Part shown: piece by piece, positions 9,405-18,931 of the stretch | Numbering within the stretch: the first letter of the stretch is position 1 | How the letters are laid out: each line of letters begins with the position of its first letter | Source of the DNA: CAVXTT01 sp963764685 | GTDB taxonomy: Bacteria; Bacteroidota; Ignavibacteria; Ignavibacteriales; Ignavibacteriaceae | Direction: 5' to 3' | Length of the DNA: 64,000 nt | NCBI GenBank assembly: GCA_963764685.1 | Contig: CAVXTT010000022.1 | Location: forward strand, 62,001-126,000 | Notes under the pieces: generated by a model | Seen by the model: the letters and a program-made list of their open reading frames with translations, nothing else | The model's database searches: none | What the model was told of the DNA's origin: nothing | Translations under genes and position numbers: made by a program

Positions 9405-11196
9405 ACTTCATCAATATCATCTTCTTAACATCCAGATAATCCCCCGATCTTAATTCGTAAAAATAAACTCCTGTTGATAAACCGGCTGCATTAAAGGGGA
9501 TAATGTGCAAACCGGGTGAAATGTACTCATTCACCAACGTACTCACTTCATTTCCGAGAATATCAAAGATCTTTAGGGTTGTTATTCCGTTGGATCCTTC
9601 GGGGATGTTAAATTTTATCGTTGTCGCAGGGTTAAAAGGATTAGGATAATTCTGTTCTAATCTATACTCTGCCGGAGCGGTAATATAAATTTCAATCTCA
9701 TTTAAAAAACTAAATGAGCCATTGTAGTCTATCTGCCTTAACCTGTAGCTGTGCTTTCCGGTTGTGACACTATTATGAATGAAACTGTAATGGGTTAATT
9801 CTGTTGTTGTCCCCATACCTGTAATAAATCCGATAGTTTCCCAGGTGTTATTATCAATGGTTTGAACTTCAAATCCTTTATTATTGTTTTCAGTAGCAGT
9901 AGTCCATTCCAGGATAACACTGCTGCCCTCTGCTTCAGCCGAAAAGGAAATCAGCTCAACCGGAATGTAAAGAGAGAATGGGATGAATTTTACGAGTCCG
10001 TGTGTATTATCATCAACTTTGTGAAATATATGATCTTCGATTGATGTTGAATCATACGCCCGCCAGTCGTTATTCTGCGCATAAATATCATTAGTACAGT
10101 TGTTATAAAGGTCGTAATGGGTGGTATCCTGGATATTATTATAAATTATATTTTCACCGTCATCAGTGGTATCTGCATTCTCAACATTACCGATGTTAGG
10201 ATTAGGACCGGCTTGTACAGTTGTGCCGTTCTGAATTGTAATACCCCACCAGTTTCCATAAATCTGGTTACCCGCAATGACAGGTGTATTACCCGGTATC
10301 CCGTTAACATTTATTCCGCTCCCCGAAATAAGCTGGTTGGGATTGTTCTTATTATTATAAATTATATTATTCCGTAATTGTGCAGTACAGGTTCCGGTTG
10401 TTACGTATACGGTTATTCCGAAGCTGTTGTTATAAATTTCATTTCCTTCTGCAATCATAGTTGAGGAAGCACCTGCTACCCAGAGACTTAATCCTCCCGT
10501 AACAATTCCCCCGCCGTTCCGTATAACATTATTACGAACAATAGGGGAGTTCGTTCCCTGCACACCAATACTTACCTGATTTTTGGCAGAGGTAGCCTGT
10601 GTATTATTATACCCGATATAATTTCCCTCTAAAAGAGGGCTGGAATTTAAGTTTATGAGAATGCCGTATTCATACGACCGCTCAATTGTACTGTTAAGTA
10701 TTTTTGCATTCGATGTACTCATCTGTACTCCCCTGCCGCATTTATAAATGTAGCAGTTTTCCAGCGTAGGACTCGCATCTATGCAGTACATTCCGTAATC
10801 AGCATATTTAATACTTGCAAAACTGATCAGGCATTCACTGTCAACAGCCGTTGCATTAAATTTAATGCCCGTATATCCTCCTGTAGAATCTGCAAGGGGA
10901 GAGGTGAAGCGGACTGAATCAGAGGCAGTACCTAACACTCCGAATCTTCCGTTTACATCTATCCCCGAGAGAGAATTAATAAAGTTAACAGTGGTTCCCG
11001 GAAGTACGGTAAGTTTATCATTAGCAGAGACAGTAACTTTATTGGTCACCTCGTAGTTGGGATAAATTCCCGAGACTACTCCTCCCGAATGAACGACAAG
11101 GCTGTCCATATTCCAAACTACTCCTGTATTGGGTGTCGTATATTGTGCAAGAATAATGGAAGTAAAGAGAAGTAGAAGTAAAACTAATTTTTGCAT
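9403..11196 (-). CDS. Secreted right-handed beta-helix protein with T9SS sorting domain
   Basis: A 597-residue exported protein. It has a signal peptide (MQKLVLLLLLFTSIILAQ), then a parallel beta-helix region (about residues 60-370) with repeated N-x-I-Y-N-N and SPLLENNYI-like turns as in NosD/pectate-lyase folds. A short domain follows (PVELISFSAEAEGSSVILEW), and then the type IX sorting domain (YRLEQNYPNPFNPATTI ... KKMILMK). It is expected on the cell surface or in the medium. No catalytic site could be assigned; it may bind or cleave polysaccharide. The start is set by AAAGGAG 7 bp upstream. Confidence 0.85.
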   Translation of the reverse strand: MQKLVLLLLLFTSIILAQYTTPNTGVVWNMDSLVVHSGGVVSGIYPNYEVTNKVTVSANDKLTVLPGTTVNFINSLSGIDVNGRFGVLGTASDSVRFTSPLADSTGGYTGIKFNATAVDSECLISFASIKYADYGMYCIDASPTLENCYIYKCGRGVQMSTSNAKILNSTIERSYEYGILINLNSSPLLEGNYIGYNNTQATSAKNQVSIGVQGTNSPIVRNNVIRNGGGIVTGGLSLWVAGASSTMIAEGNEIYNNSFGITVYVTTGTCTAQLRNNIIYNNKNNPNQLISGSGINVNGIPGNTPVIAGNQIYGNWWGITIQNGTTVQAGPNPNIGNVENADTTDDGENIIYNNIQDTTHYDLYNNCTNDIYAQNNDWRAYDSTSIEDHIFHKVDDNTHGLVKFIPFSLYIPVELISFSAEAEGSSVILEWTTATENNNKGFEVQTIDNNTWETIGFITGMGTTTELTHYSFIHNSVTTGKHSYRLRQIDYNGSFSFLNEIEIYITAPAEYRLEQNYPNPFNPATTIKFNIPEGSNGITTLKIFDILGNEVSTLVNEYISPGLHIIPFNAAGLSTGVYFYELRSGDYLDVKKMILMK

Positions 11197-11240
11197 AAGA
11201 ATCTCCTTTCGGGATATTGCCCGCGGATATCAGGATATAT

Positions 11241-11687
11241 TTACGCGGTTCGATATTTCATTTGTATCATCCGGTTTAACCGGGAAGTGTTCGGCAAGTA
11301 TGAGCCGATTTTTTTAACTCCATAAATTATCCCCTGGCTGAATTCTCCTCTCCCGAACATCTGCTGCATTTCATCTTTAATATTATCCCAGGTATCGGGA
11401 GTAACTTTTTCATTTATACCGGAATCAGCAAGTATATGAAACTGTTTTTCTTTCAAAAGCAGGAAAATGAGGATGCCTGTTTTATCTCTTGTCTTATCAA
11501 GTCCCGTCCTGAAGAATTCTTTTTCGGCAGCTTCCTTTATTGATTTATTTCTAAGCGGGAATGATTTTTTCTCTTTGATGCAGACACTTATTTCCCCTGA
11601 TGTAAGCTTTTCAAATTGTGCAATTGTATTACTGATGCGTAAAAGCTCGTCGTCATTCATATAATTGTAAATAAGTTGCTTTTCCAT
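11241..11687 (-). CDS. TPM domain protein
   Basis: A 148-residue soluble protein matching the TPM (TLP18.3/Psb32/MOLO-1) domain: ISNTIAQFEKLTSGEISVCI, GILIFLLLKEKQFHILADSGI and IIYGVKKIGSYL. In other organisms TPM domains act in photosystem repair, membrane-protein or cell-envelope maintenance; a precise role cannot be given. No signal peptide or membrane segment is visible, unlike many family members. The gene lies 44 bp upstream of the beta-helix gene on the same strand and may share its transcript. A shorter start at the tenth codon (MNDDELL) is possible. Confidence 0.75.
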   Translation of the reverse strand: MEKQLIYNYMNDDELLRISNTIAQFEKLTSGEISVCIKEKKSFPLRNKSIKEAAEKEFFRTGLDKTRDKTGILIFLLLKEKQFHILADSGINEKVTPDTWDNIKDEMQQMFGRGEFSQGIIYGVKKIGSYLPNTSRLNRMIQMKYRTA

Positions 11688-11726
11688 ACAGAAAAGGTAT
11701 CAAATCACGAAGCAAAACTCAAACTC

Positions 11727-11752
11727 AAAAAAAACGCAGCCGGAGCTGCGTT
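11727..11752 (-). terminator. Intrinsic terminator (minus strand) of the DUF4097 gene
   Basis: AACGCAGC and GCTGCGTT form an 8-bp stem with a 4-nt loop. Read on the minus strand the hairpin is followed by eight T residues. It lies 26 bp beyond the stop of the DUF4097 gene. Confidence 0.85.
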
Positions 11753-11777
11753 AGGAACAAAGATAAGTGAATATCCT

Positions 11778-12704
11778 TTATTTTTTTCTTACGGTTATAT
11801 CGCCGCCCGAAGTCTTAACAGTAAAGGAGTTTCCCCCTTTGTTGAGGTCAGCTTCAAATCTCGATGAGGAGATCTTAACAACATTGTTTGTGCTTAAATT
11901 ACAGCTGACATCACCGCCGGAAGTAGAAAATTTAGCATAGGCATTAAAGTCAGCAGGGACATTTGCAGTAATATCACCTCCGCTGCTTGAGAGAGAAATA
12001 CCTTTATTCTCACCAGTATAGATCAGATCGACATCTCCGCCTGAAGTTTCTGCCTCGATCCTGGAGTCGGACCCTTTAAGCTGTATATCACCGCCAGAAG
12101 TGGTTGCTTCAATGTCTCCCTTAAAATCAATACCGGTTATATCGCCGCCTGAAGTAGATACATTTATATCACCGCTGGTGTTTTCAACATTTATATCACC
12201 GCCGGAAGTACCTGCTCTTAAATTTCCGGTAAGCCGCTTAAGGGAAATATCACCGCCGGATGTCCTGATATTAGTTGTCCCCTCAACATCTGCCATCCGT
12301 ATATCACCTCCGCTGGTATTAACTGTATTGTTGAATTGTTTCGGCACTTTAACTTCAAACCTTAAACTTATTCCTTTGCTGAACCAGTTGAACGTATTCC
12401 CTTCACGTTTTGCTGTAACTTTTACTTCCTTCTGATCACCGGTAAAATTAAATTCTACTTTTTCCTTTGCCTTATCATTGCCGAGCACTTTTATATAGAC
12501 TTCGGATTTATCCCACGTGGTAATTAGTACGTCTCCCGAAGAAGCCTCAAGTGTAAAAAGGTTTCCCGGGGCAATCTGGAAAGTTTTTTCGTGCAGTATT
12601 TTAAGCTCTTCATCGTCCATTTCGCGGTAGCTGCACCCTGCCGCATTAACGCTTAAAAAGATAAAAAATATAAAGAATAATGATATTAAACTTATCTTCT
12701 GCAT
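11778..12704 (-). CDS. DUF4097 family lipoprotein-like beta-repeat protein
   Basis: An exported protein made mostly of a beta-solenoid with at least ten copies of the motif TSGGDI spaced about 20-22 residues (for example VNTSGGDIRM, IRTSGGDISL, GTSGGDINV). This is the pattern of DUF4097 (putative adhesin-type) proteins. The start at 12704 (MQKISLISLFF) is preferred over 12731 because AAAGGAG lies 6 bp upstream. The N-terminus is hydrophobic and reaches NAAGCS, so lipid attachment is possible. The function of the family is not established. The gene has its own terminator. Confidence 0.8.
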   Translation of the reverse strand: MQKISLISLFFIFFIFLSVNAAGCSYREMDDEELKILHEKTFQIAPGNLFTLEASSGDVLITTWDKSEVYIKVLGNDKAKEKVEFNFTGDQKEVKVTAKREGNTFNWFSKGISLRFEVKVPKQFNNTVNTSGGDIRMADVEGTTNIRTSGGDISLKRLTGNLRAGTSGGDINVENTSGDINVSTSGGDITGIDFKGDIEATTSGGDIQLKGSDSRIEAETSGGDVDLIYTGENKGISLSSSGGDITANVPADFNAYAKFSTSGGDVSCNLSTNNVVKISSSRFEADLNKGGNSFTVKTSGGDITVRKK

Positions 12705-12820
12705 AACGGCTCCTTTTGTTGATCTATTCATTAGACTTTTCCTCCCGTAAAAAGGTTACTTTTTTTGATCGCAAGTAAATATATTTATAAATATCAATAA
12801 ATTATTCAGGAATAGGATGA

Positions 12821-13240
12821 ATGGCAGAACTGAAAACAAAGAGCAGCAATGACAGTGTTCAGGAATATATAAAAGGTATTACCGACACCAAAAGGAGAGA
12901 AGATTGTAACTCAATTCTCCATTTAATGAAAGAGGTTACAGGGGAAAAGCCCAAAATGTGGGGAAGCAGTATTGTAGGATTCGGTACATATCATTATAAA
13001 TATCCAACCGGGACCGAAGGGGATTGGTTTAAGACCGGTTTCTCCCCCCGAAAACAGAACCTTACACTTTATATAATGTCGGGCTTTGATTCATATGATG
13101 ATTTAATGAGCAGACTCGGGAAATATAAGACCGGTAAGTCGTGTCTGTACATCAATAAACTTGAAGACATTGATCTTGATGTGCTTAAAAAATTAATCTC
13201 CGAATCATTGCTTATGCTTGATAGGACATACGGGGCTTAA
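12821..13240 (+). CDS. DUF1801 domain protein (YdhG-like)
   Basis: A 139-residue cytoplasmic protein. The motifs VQEYIKGITDTKRREDCNSI, PKMWGSSIVGFGTYHYKYPTG and GKSCLYINKLEDIDLDVL are typical of DUF1801, a small alpha/beta family of unknown biochemical function related to YdhG and frataxin-like folds. The whole domain is present and of normal length. An AGGA box precedes the ATG. Monocistronic. Confidence 0.85.
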   Translation: MAELKTKSSNDSVQEYIKGITDTKRREDCNSILHLMKEVTGEKPKMWGSSIVGFGTYHYKYPTGTEGDWFKTGFSPRKQNLTLYIMSGFDSYDDLMSRLGKYKTGKSCLYINKLEDIDLDVLKKLISESLLMLDRTYGA

Positions 13241-13520
13241 ATAAGTGCGGAGGTGCGATAGATCGATGTAAAGATCGTACGGAGGTGCTGACGTGCTGTC
13301 GTGCGGACGAAGTTCAGGAATTCTTGAATAAATAGTAGTCATCTTGGAAGCAATCCTTATATTTCTATATAATGTGCAACCGACTGCACGCTGCCACCGG
13401 TAAGGGGAAAATAAATATTATGGAGTTATGCCATTATAGCAGCGGACGGTTAGGGAACCGCCCCTACAGCCGGTAAATTTTTAACCAGGAACCAAGAACA
13501 AAAAACCAAAAGAAGCTGAT
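13241..13520. other. Intergenic, with short repeats and a REP-like palindrome
   Basis: No gene seen. It contains two CGGAGGTGC copies about 30 bp apart (near 13250 and 13280) and a REP-like site at 13442-13467. Confidence 0.5.
13442..13467 (+). repeat. REP-like palindrome
   Basis: CGGTT and AACCG form the stem, and the 3' end CCGCCCCTAC is identical to the end of the RAYT-flanking REP sites. It is probably a diverged member of the same REP family. Confidence 0.6.
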
Positions 13521-14194
13521 TCATTTCAGTGCAAATTTTACCCTGACGCTTCGTCTTATGTTAACATTGCCTGAAATATTTTCACCTGTTGTTATTTTTG
13601 TAACTGTATTAAAAGGATTGGGGTAATTCATTTCGAGACCGCCTCCCCCAGTTCCTCAATTTCAAGTACTTCCCCCAGCTTCATATTCAATGCCTCTGTC
13701 ATATATTCTGCCTTTTCCATTGCAGCAAGCAATGCTTTTTCATATGCGGCGCGGTGCTGTGCTTCATAATCGGAAATGGCATACTCGGCATTTATTTCAA
13801 AAGCATTATTGGTCGACAATTTATTGGTGATCTCATAATAGCGTTTCATATCTTTTAACAGGAATGAAACGATTGTGTTAGTATAATACCCTTTCTGAAC
13901 TCCGCGCTCTACCGGGTCATAATACTTTCCGAAGGATAAGGGGGATATCTCGGTGTCCTCCGATTTTATAGCTGCATCCTTAAGAATGATTAACAAGTCC
14001 ACCAGGTACTTGTCATTTAATATTTTGCTTGCCTCAACTGATTCATCAATTGTTTTGATATAAACAGCAAACTTCATTTCATCAGCTTTCTTTATGATCT
14101 CAGCATTACCGGTAACGTTTATGAATTTTTGATCCTGTTGTGAGAAGGATGCAGCACTCATAAGAATTAAAAATAACACGATACTTATTTTCAT
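13521..14194 (-). CDS. SIMPL domain (DUF541) periplasmic protein, one frameshift near 13633
   Basis: An exported SIMPL-family protein. A signal peptide (MKISIVLFLILMSAASFSQ) is followed by ISVTGNAEI-like opening FINVTGNAEIIKKADEMKF, and the Q/R-rich helix RAAYEKALLAAMEKAEYM. A GGGAGA box supports the start at 14194 rather than 14233. As read, the frame stops at 13628, but the next frame continues with EMNYPNPFNTVTK ... NIRRSVRVKFALK, the usual C-terminal strand of SIMPL proteins, to the TGA at 13521-13523. One missing base near 13631-13635 explains the break. Repaired length is about 224 residues. Function of the family is poorly known (OMP26/BP26-like). Confidence 0.8.
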
Positions 14195-14430
14195 TACTTT
14201 TTTATCTCCCGGATAATTAAAAAAGACCAACAAAAATTAGGCACTTTGATCGGAAGGACAAAATCAAAAACTCGCCTGAGGAAGGAGAATGCCCGCAGGG
14301 GATGAATTGAGGGATGGATAATTGTATGAATAAATGGTGTCATTGCGAAGGAGTCTTCGACTGAAGCAATCTCACGCTCCTATTCGAGAGAGGAATAAAC
14401 CTTTCAAAAGATTTTACGCCATTCAGGGAA

Positions 14431-15255
14431 GGACAGGTCAACTTCGCAATACCAGCGAATTATTTATTCAGGGTTGACCTGTCCGTACATAGGTTGTCTT
14501 TTTTTTATTGATTTCTCGATTAATGAGAAAATTTAAGGACAAGAAAAATTCTGTAGGGATAGGTGGCGCTATTGTGGATAATTAGGTAGTAGTTGCGAAC
14601 GCCACCTGTCCTTTCCGGATCCGTGCAGAACTCTGGCTGGGAGGGTGCCTCTACGGGAATTCTATCTGGGGATGGTTCTCGTAGCGGAACCTATCTGGGG
14701 GGCGGTACCCATAACGGAATCATATCTGGAAGTGGTGCCCATAGTGGAACCTTATCTGGTGCCCGCAGCAGAACGCCATTCGGGGTTGGTACCCATAGCG
14801 GAACGCTCACTGAGCGTTCCTTACATTTTTGCACCAGCGAACCATCGTACCATCGAACCCCCGAACTTTTTATAAAAACCACTTCTTTAACACTTCGTTA
14901 ACACCTGGTTCTAGACAGCTTGTAAATGGCTTGCTCAAGTCTTGTAAAGCCCTTGGAGATGTCTGTTTTAATACAGCAGCATGCTCTTTTCAAAGCTTTA
15001 GCAAGCCTTTAGCTATAAGTCTGGAGCGATTTGTTACTATGGTGTAAATAAAATGTTTGTAAAAAGTTCAATTTTGGAGCAAATTAGCCTTTAATTGGAC
15101 ATATAAATGCCAATGCATCCTATATAACTACAGCCTGAGTCTTACACAAAGCTTACTCACAACCTGGAATTTCCGTATTTGGTTAAGATTTGGGTAATAT
15201 CAGGGTAGGATCTGTGTATATGTGGGAGGCCTTTATCTGGCCAATTTGAAGCCAA
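14431..15255 (+). repeat. Long structured non-coding repeat element, copy A
   Basis: About 825 bp with a diverged second copy at 45913-46640. Features in order: inverted repeat GGACAGGTCAAC (14432-14443) / GTTGACCTGTCC (14474-14485); a T-rich stretch; inverted repeat GGTGGCG / CGCCACC (about 14562 and 14610); six tandem units of about 30 bp (14645-14817); a palindrome GGAACGCTCA...GAGCGTTCC; then ACCATCGTACCATCGAAC, TTAACACTTCGTTAACAC, CTTGTAAAGCCCTTG and finally TTTATCTGGCCAATTTGA. Open frames inside are not shared between the copies, so it looks non-coding. Orientation is arbitrary. Confidence 0.8.
14645..14817 (+). repeat. Six ~30-bp tandem repeats inside element A
   Basis: Units start at 14645, 14675, 14704, 14734, 14758 and 14788, each beginning GGTNCC and containing CATAGCGGAAC-like text and ATCTGG. 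The fourth is short (24 bp). The last merges into the palindrome. Copy B has only three such units. Confidence 0.8.
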
Positions 15256-15363
15256 GAATTGGCAGCTGCACTTGTACAGGGAATTTTATGTACACTATAT
15301 TTCTAATGTGGTTAATCCCTTTTGCCTCACGTTTTTAATATTTTCTTCTAGTGAAGCAGAAAC

Positions 15364-15738
15364 TTACTTCTTCAAATCCATATATCTTATCTCAACATCG
15401 AACCATTTTTTACCTGAGTCCTTAAGTCCTTCAATTTTATATGGTACCGTATCTTTCATCATATAATCCACATATTCAATGGCGTAGGGTGCAAGGTTTC
15501 CTAATTTAGGGAGACCGGGTCTTTTTAGTTTTTTAATGAAAGCAAATGCGGAATCGCTGTGTCGGAACCGGTAAAGATTATAGTATCTTATCTGGTCAAG
15601 GTTCGGTATGATGATCCTATTTCCTCCAAGACCGTTATACTGAACTATCGCAAACTGATCCTGACTGTGTATCAGTTCGGGTGTATGCCCACATCCAGCA
15701 AGCAGAAGGAAGAAAAGAATTAAACAAGTTTTCTTCAT
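15364..15738 (-). CDS. Small lipoprotein of unknown function
   Basis: A 124-residue protein with a clear lipoprotein signal (MKKTCLILFFLLLAGCGHTP, lipobox LAGC). The mature part has GLGGNRIIIPNLDQIRYYNLYRF and ends in KKWFDVEIRYMDLKK. It was not recognised as a known family. It lies alone, about 110 bp beyond the end of the non-coding element A. An envelope location is the only supported statement. Confidence 0.6.
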   Translation of the reverse strand: MKKTCLILFFLLLAGCGHTPELIHSQDQFAIVQYNGLGGNRIIIPNLDQIRYYNLYRFRHSDSAFAFIKKLKRPGLPKLGNLAPYAIEYVDYMMKDTVPYKIEGLKDSGKKWFDVEIRYMDLKK

Positions 15739-16223
15739 CTCAAGCCTTGAGACAATTTCTTAATAAAACCCATAATTAGTTCTTGAATCCGGTTAAATAC
15801 AAAAACAAAGATCTAATAATTAAGATCAGTTGCCAGCCCTCTACAAAAAAACATCGTGAAATGGAAACCGGTTCGTTCTAAATTCAGCTGAGTATTACCA
15901 TCGTCTCCTGATTATGCAGGCTTCCCGATTAAACAATTAAAACAGCGAAATAAAGTAATTAACTTAGACTTAAAGTTCAATTCCGGAGGTTGAAATTAAT
16001 AATTGCTGTTTGCCAAACATTCATCTTTAATATATGGGGGGAATAACCGACTTATTCTTTGACCTTTGGTTATTAAGTGCAAAGGGATGGTATATGAATG
16101 ATGGATCTGATAAATGTAAATAAAGTTAACTATCCCTGGTTACCCTTCAAACTGTATTTATTATACAGCAAGGGGGACTAACTATAGCAGATGATCAAAT
16201 AGTGCAGTAAACTTGCAACCTTG
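15739..16223. other. Intergenic, nothing recognised
   Basis: About 485 bp of AT-rich sequence between two minus-strand genes. It should hold the promoter of the lipoprotein gene and the 3' end of the OmpA transcript. No gene, strong hairpin or repeat was identified. Confidence 0.5.
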
Positions 16224-17672
16224 CTAATTTAGACGGACGATCCTCACACGCCTGTTCTGGGCTCTGCCTTGTTCTGTGGAGTTATCGGCAACCGGGAAAT
16301 CTTTACCAAGTCCTACAACCTCGAACCTGCTGCTCTCAAGTCCACTGGAGATAAAATAACTCAGTACTGATTCGGCCCTGGCTTTGGATAAATATTTATT
16401 TGCCTTATCAGAACCGATATTGTCGGTATGCCCTTCAATTCTCCATCTTGAGCCGGGACTTTCCTTTGCAGCTCTTACCACTTTATCAAGATCCTGGTAA
16501 GCTGACGGGAGCAGTTCAGCTTTCCCGAATGCAAAATTGGTACCTGAACTTAAAACCACTTCCTGTACATCAGGTTCATTGAATATGGTACATCCTTTCT
16601 CGTCAACTTTATCTCCTTTAGGAGTACCCGGACATTTATCATATGCATCGGGAACACCATCCTGGTCGGAATCAACAGGACAACCATTGCGGTCAACAGG
16701 TACTTTTTCTTCAGTATCTGGACAGATATCAAGATAATCCGGAACACCGTCCTGATCCTGATCTGATGGACAACCGAGATCATCTACCACTACGCCTTTG
16801 GGCGTACCTGAACAAACATCCAGGTAATCCGGTATGCCGTCTTCATCAGCGTCATAAGGACATCCTGATTTATCTACTTTAACGTTAGGTGCCGTCCCGG
16901 GGCATTTATCATCTGTATCCGGAACTCCGTCTTTATCGGTATCCTTCGGACAGCCGAATTCATCAATAGAAGTTCCGGGAACAGTATTCGGACAGGCATC
17001 TTTTGAATCAGGTATACCGTCATTATCAGAATCCTTTTCACCAAAGAATGATGCCGAAATTCCTGCCATAGCGAAAAAGAACAGGTCATTATTCGAACCT
17101 GCCACATAATCATCAAGATTATCATTGGGACTTAGCTGAGCTCCCCCGTTTATATTAAAACTCAGATTATCGGCTAACATAATTCTGAAACCTAATTCGG
17201 CCAGGTAGTTAACCTCATTTTTATTATAAAGTTCACTTGCATTTCCCGGGAGAGGTACCCCGTTCTCCGTAAGAGGATTAAAATGTGTATATGCCGCCCC
17301 GGCAGTCAGATAGGGGAAAACTGCATCCTGTATCGATAGTGCAAAAACAAAACCTCCTCCGAAGGAAGTAAAATCTGTTCTGACAACCGAGGGTACTTGT
17401 TCAGGGTCATCCTCTGCAAGATAACCTCCGAGTGCAAAAATTCTGAACCCGAATGCTCCAAGAGAATAGGTCGGGAAAAAGTATTCCAATGAAACTCTTC
17501 CTAAGGCATCCGGTTTTACTCCGGAATAATCAAAATTTGCAATTGTAGCGCCGCCCTCAACCGAAAGGACCATAGTATTTGAGAAGGCGTGAAACTTTCT
17601 TCCGGTATTATATTGAGCATAGGAAGAAGTGCAAATAAGGAGGATCAGAAGGATGGTAAAGGAGGTCTTCAT
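16224..17672 (-). CDS. OmpA family outer membrane protein with thrombospondin type 3 repeats
   Basis: About 482 residues from the preferred start at 17672 (MKTSFTILLILLICTSSYAQ, signal peptide). An N-terminal beta-barrel (about residues 20-210) is followed by five calcium-binding TSP3 repeats (DSDNDGIPDSKDACP, DTDKDGVPDTDDKCP and so on, about residues 215-360). The C-terminal OmpA peptidoglycan-binding domain has FAFGKAELLPSAYQDLDKV and RWRIEGHTDNIGSDKANKYLS. It anchors the outer membrane to the cell wall. The order barrel-TSP3-OmpA is common in Bacteroidota. Monocistronic. Confidence 0.92.
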   Translation of the reverse strand: MKTSFTILLILLICTSSYAQYNTGRKFHAFSNTMVLSVEGGATIANFDYSGVKPDALGRVSLEYFFPTYSLGAFGFRIFALGGYLAEDDPEQVPSVVRTDFTSFGGGFVFALSIQDAVFPYLTAGAAYTHFNPLTENGVPLPGNASELYNKNEVNYLAELGFRIMLADNLSFNINGGAQLSPNDNLDDYVAGSNNDLFFFAMAGISASFFGEKDSDNDGIPDSKDACPNTVPGTSIDEFGCPKDTDKDGVPDTDDKCPGTAPNVKVDKSGCPYDADEDGIPDYLDVCSGTPKGVVVDDLGCPSDQDQDGVPDYLDICPDTEEKVPVDRNGCPVDSDQDGVPDAYDKCPGTPKGDKVDEKGCTIFNEPDVQEVVLSSGTNFAFGKAELLPSAYQDLDKVVRAAKESPGSRWRIEGHTDNIGSDKANKYLSKARAESVLSYFISSGLESSRFEVVGLGKDFPVADNSTEQGRAQNRRVRIVRLN

Positions 17673-17864
17673 AAAAATCCGTTTTAATGATTGATTTAAA
17701 TTTAACCTAATATCACATTTAGACAAAATAAATTAAAGGTGTGTTATTTATCACTCTGCCCAAAATATCTAGTTGTAAAAAGACTTATTCTTCCTGAAAA
17801 TTCTTAATATTTCTCCGCAATTCTGTTGGCTTATACCACAATTAAATTTTTTCAAGGAGGTTTT

Positions 17865-18455
17865 ATGTTTAAGCTTTTAAATGTTTTTATATTTTTATCG
17901 TTCGTAAGTCTCGTTCTTACCAGTTGTACACGGAATGAGAAAAAAGAACTCACAGAGGATGAGATGATCAGCCGGGGAAAATATATTGTTACAACAGGCG
18001 GGTGTAACGACTGTCATTCTCCCAAGGTCTTTGGTCCGAAGGGAATGGGGATCGACACTACCAGGATGTTATCAGGACATCCCCAGGATATGGCGCTTCT
18101 CCCATTTGATACGGCAATGGTACAACCAGGGAAATGGTATCTTGCAAATAGTCATTTAACTGCGTGGGTAGGGCCCTGGGGGGTTTCTTATACGGCGAAT
18201 TTAACTCCCGACGGTCCGACAGGTTTAGGGAACTGGACATCTGATATTTTTATTAAAGCAATGAGAACGGGACAGCATATGGGTGCCGGGCGGCCGATAC
18301 TTCCACCAATGCCATGGGAAATGATAAATAAGTTAACAGATGAGGATCTGCAATCTGTTTTTGCCTATCTCAAAACTATACCGCCGGTCAGAAATCAGGT
18401 GCCCGATCCCGTTGCTCCAAATATGCTTGCCGGTGCTTCCGGCGGAGTGAAATAA
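17865..18455 (+). CDS. Cytochrome c lipoprotein
   Basis: About 196 residues from the ATG at 17865, placed 6 bp after a perfect AAGGAGG. The signal ends in a lipobox (SLVLTSC). The haem-binding motif CNDCH is near residue 46, and the distal methionine is probably in GRPILPPMPW. The C-terminal DLQSVFAYLKTIPPVRN is the standard final helix of class I cytochromes. It probably carries electrons in the periplasm, attached by lipid. The partner oxidase or dehydrogenase is not nearby. A longer TTG start at 17826 is rejected because of the ribosome binding site. Confidence 0.88.
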   Translation: MFKLLNVFIFLSFVSLVLTSCTRNEKKELTEDEMISRGKYIVTTGGCNDCHSPKVFGPKGMGIDTTRMLSGHPQDMALLPFDTAMVQPGKWYLANSHLTAWVGPWGVSYTANLTPDGPTGLGNWTSDIFIKAMRTGQHMGAGRPILPPMPWEMINKLTDEDLQSVFAYLKTIPPVRNQVPDPVAPNMLAGASGGVK

Positions 18456-18470
18456 TATTTAGAATTAACG

Positions 18471-18498
18471 AAGCAATCTTCTCCGGAAGATTGCTTCA
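18471..18498. terminator. Bidirectional hairpin between convergent genes
   Basis: GAAGCAATCTTC and GAAGATTGCTTC form a perfect 12-bp stem with a 4-nt loop between two convergent stop codons. No T tract follows, so termination strength is uncertain. Confidence 0.65.
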
Positions 18499-18502
18499 GA
18501 AT

Positions 18503-18931
18503 TTAATTGTCTGTTAAATATTTCTTCAGTCCCAGCATTATTTGTTCCCATCCCTCATCAAAACGTTCCCTTGTAAGATCCGGATTATCTTTAGGGAAGG
18601 TTTCAATTCCCTTATGACTTAAACTGACCCTGGTTTTATTTCCTTCCGGGAATAATTCAAAAGTTACTACAGTATTCCCCTCATAACCCTCATATCTCCA
18701 GCTGTAACTGAGTCTCCTCTGATTTACCACTTCCAGAATTCTGCATAGGTGAAGATATTGCTTTTCATTAGTTCCGCCGTAGAACTTAAACTCCAATCCT
18801 TCTTCCGGTACAAATTCAGGTATATCAAAAGACCATTGCTTAATTTTCCTGCTGTCGGTCAATGCTTCCCATACAGTTCCCGCAGGGGCATCAACCAGGA
18901 TTTCCTTTTCTACAGGTTCAGAATTATTCAT
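18503..18931 (-). CDS. SRPBCC/AHSA1 domain protein
   Basis: A 142-residue protein of the START-like SRPBCC fold (activator of Hsp90 ATPase homologue 1-like). The N-terminal VEKEILVDAPAGTVWEALTD and the closing GWEQIMLGLKKYL helix are characteristic, as is RLSYSWRYEGYEGNTVVTFEL. These proteins bind hydrophobic ligands in a deep cavity; the ligand here is unknown. Complete, cytoplasmic, single gene. Confidence 0.88.
   Translation of the reverse strand: MNNSEPVEKEILVDAPAGTVWEALTDSRKIKQWSFDIPEFVPEEGLEFKFYGGTNEKQYLHLCRILEVVNQRRLSYSWRYEGYEGNTVVTFELFPEGNKTRVSLSHKGIETFPKDNPDLTRERFDEGWEQIMLGLKKYLTDN

Noticed and set aside
14645..14817. Possible CRISPR array
   Set aside because: Repeats are contiguous, with no unique spacers, and no cas genes are present.
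14593..14901. Open frames of 60-102 codons inside repeat element A and of 61-83 codons inside copy B
   Set aside because: They arise from the 30-bp tandem units, which keep several frames open. The frames and proteins are not conserved between the copies, and no ribosome binding site fits.
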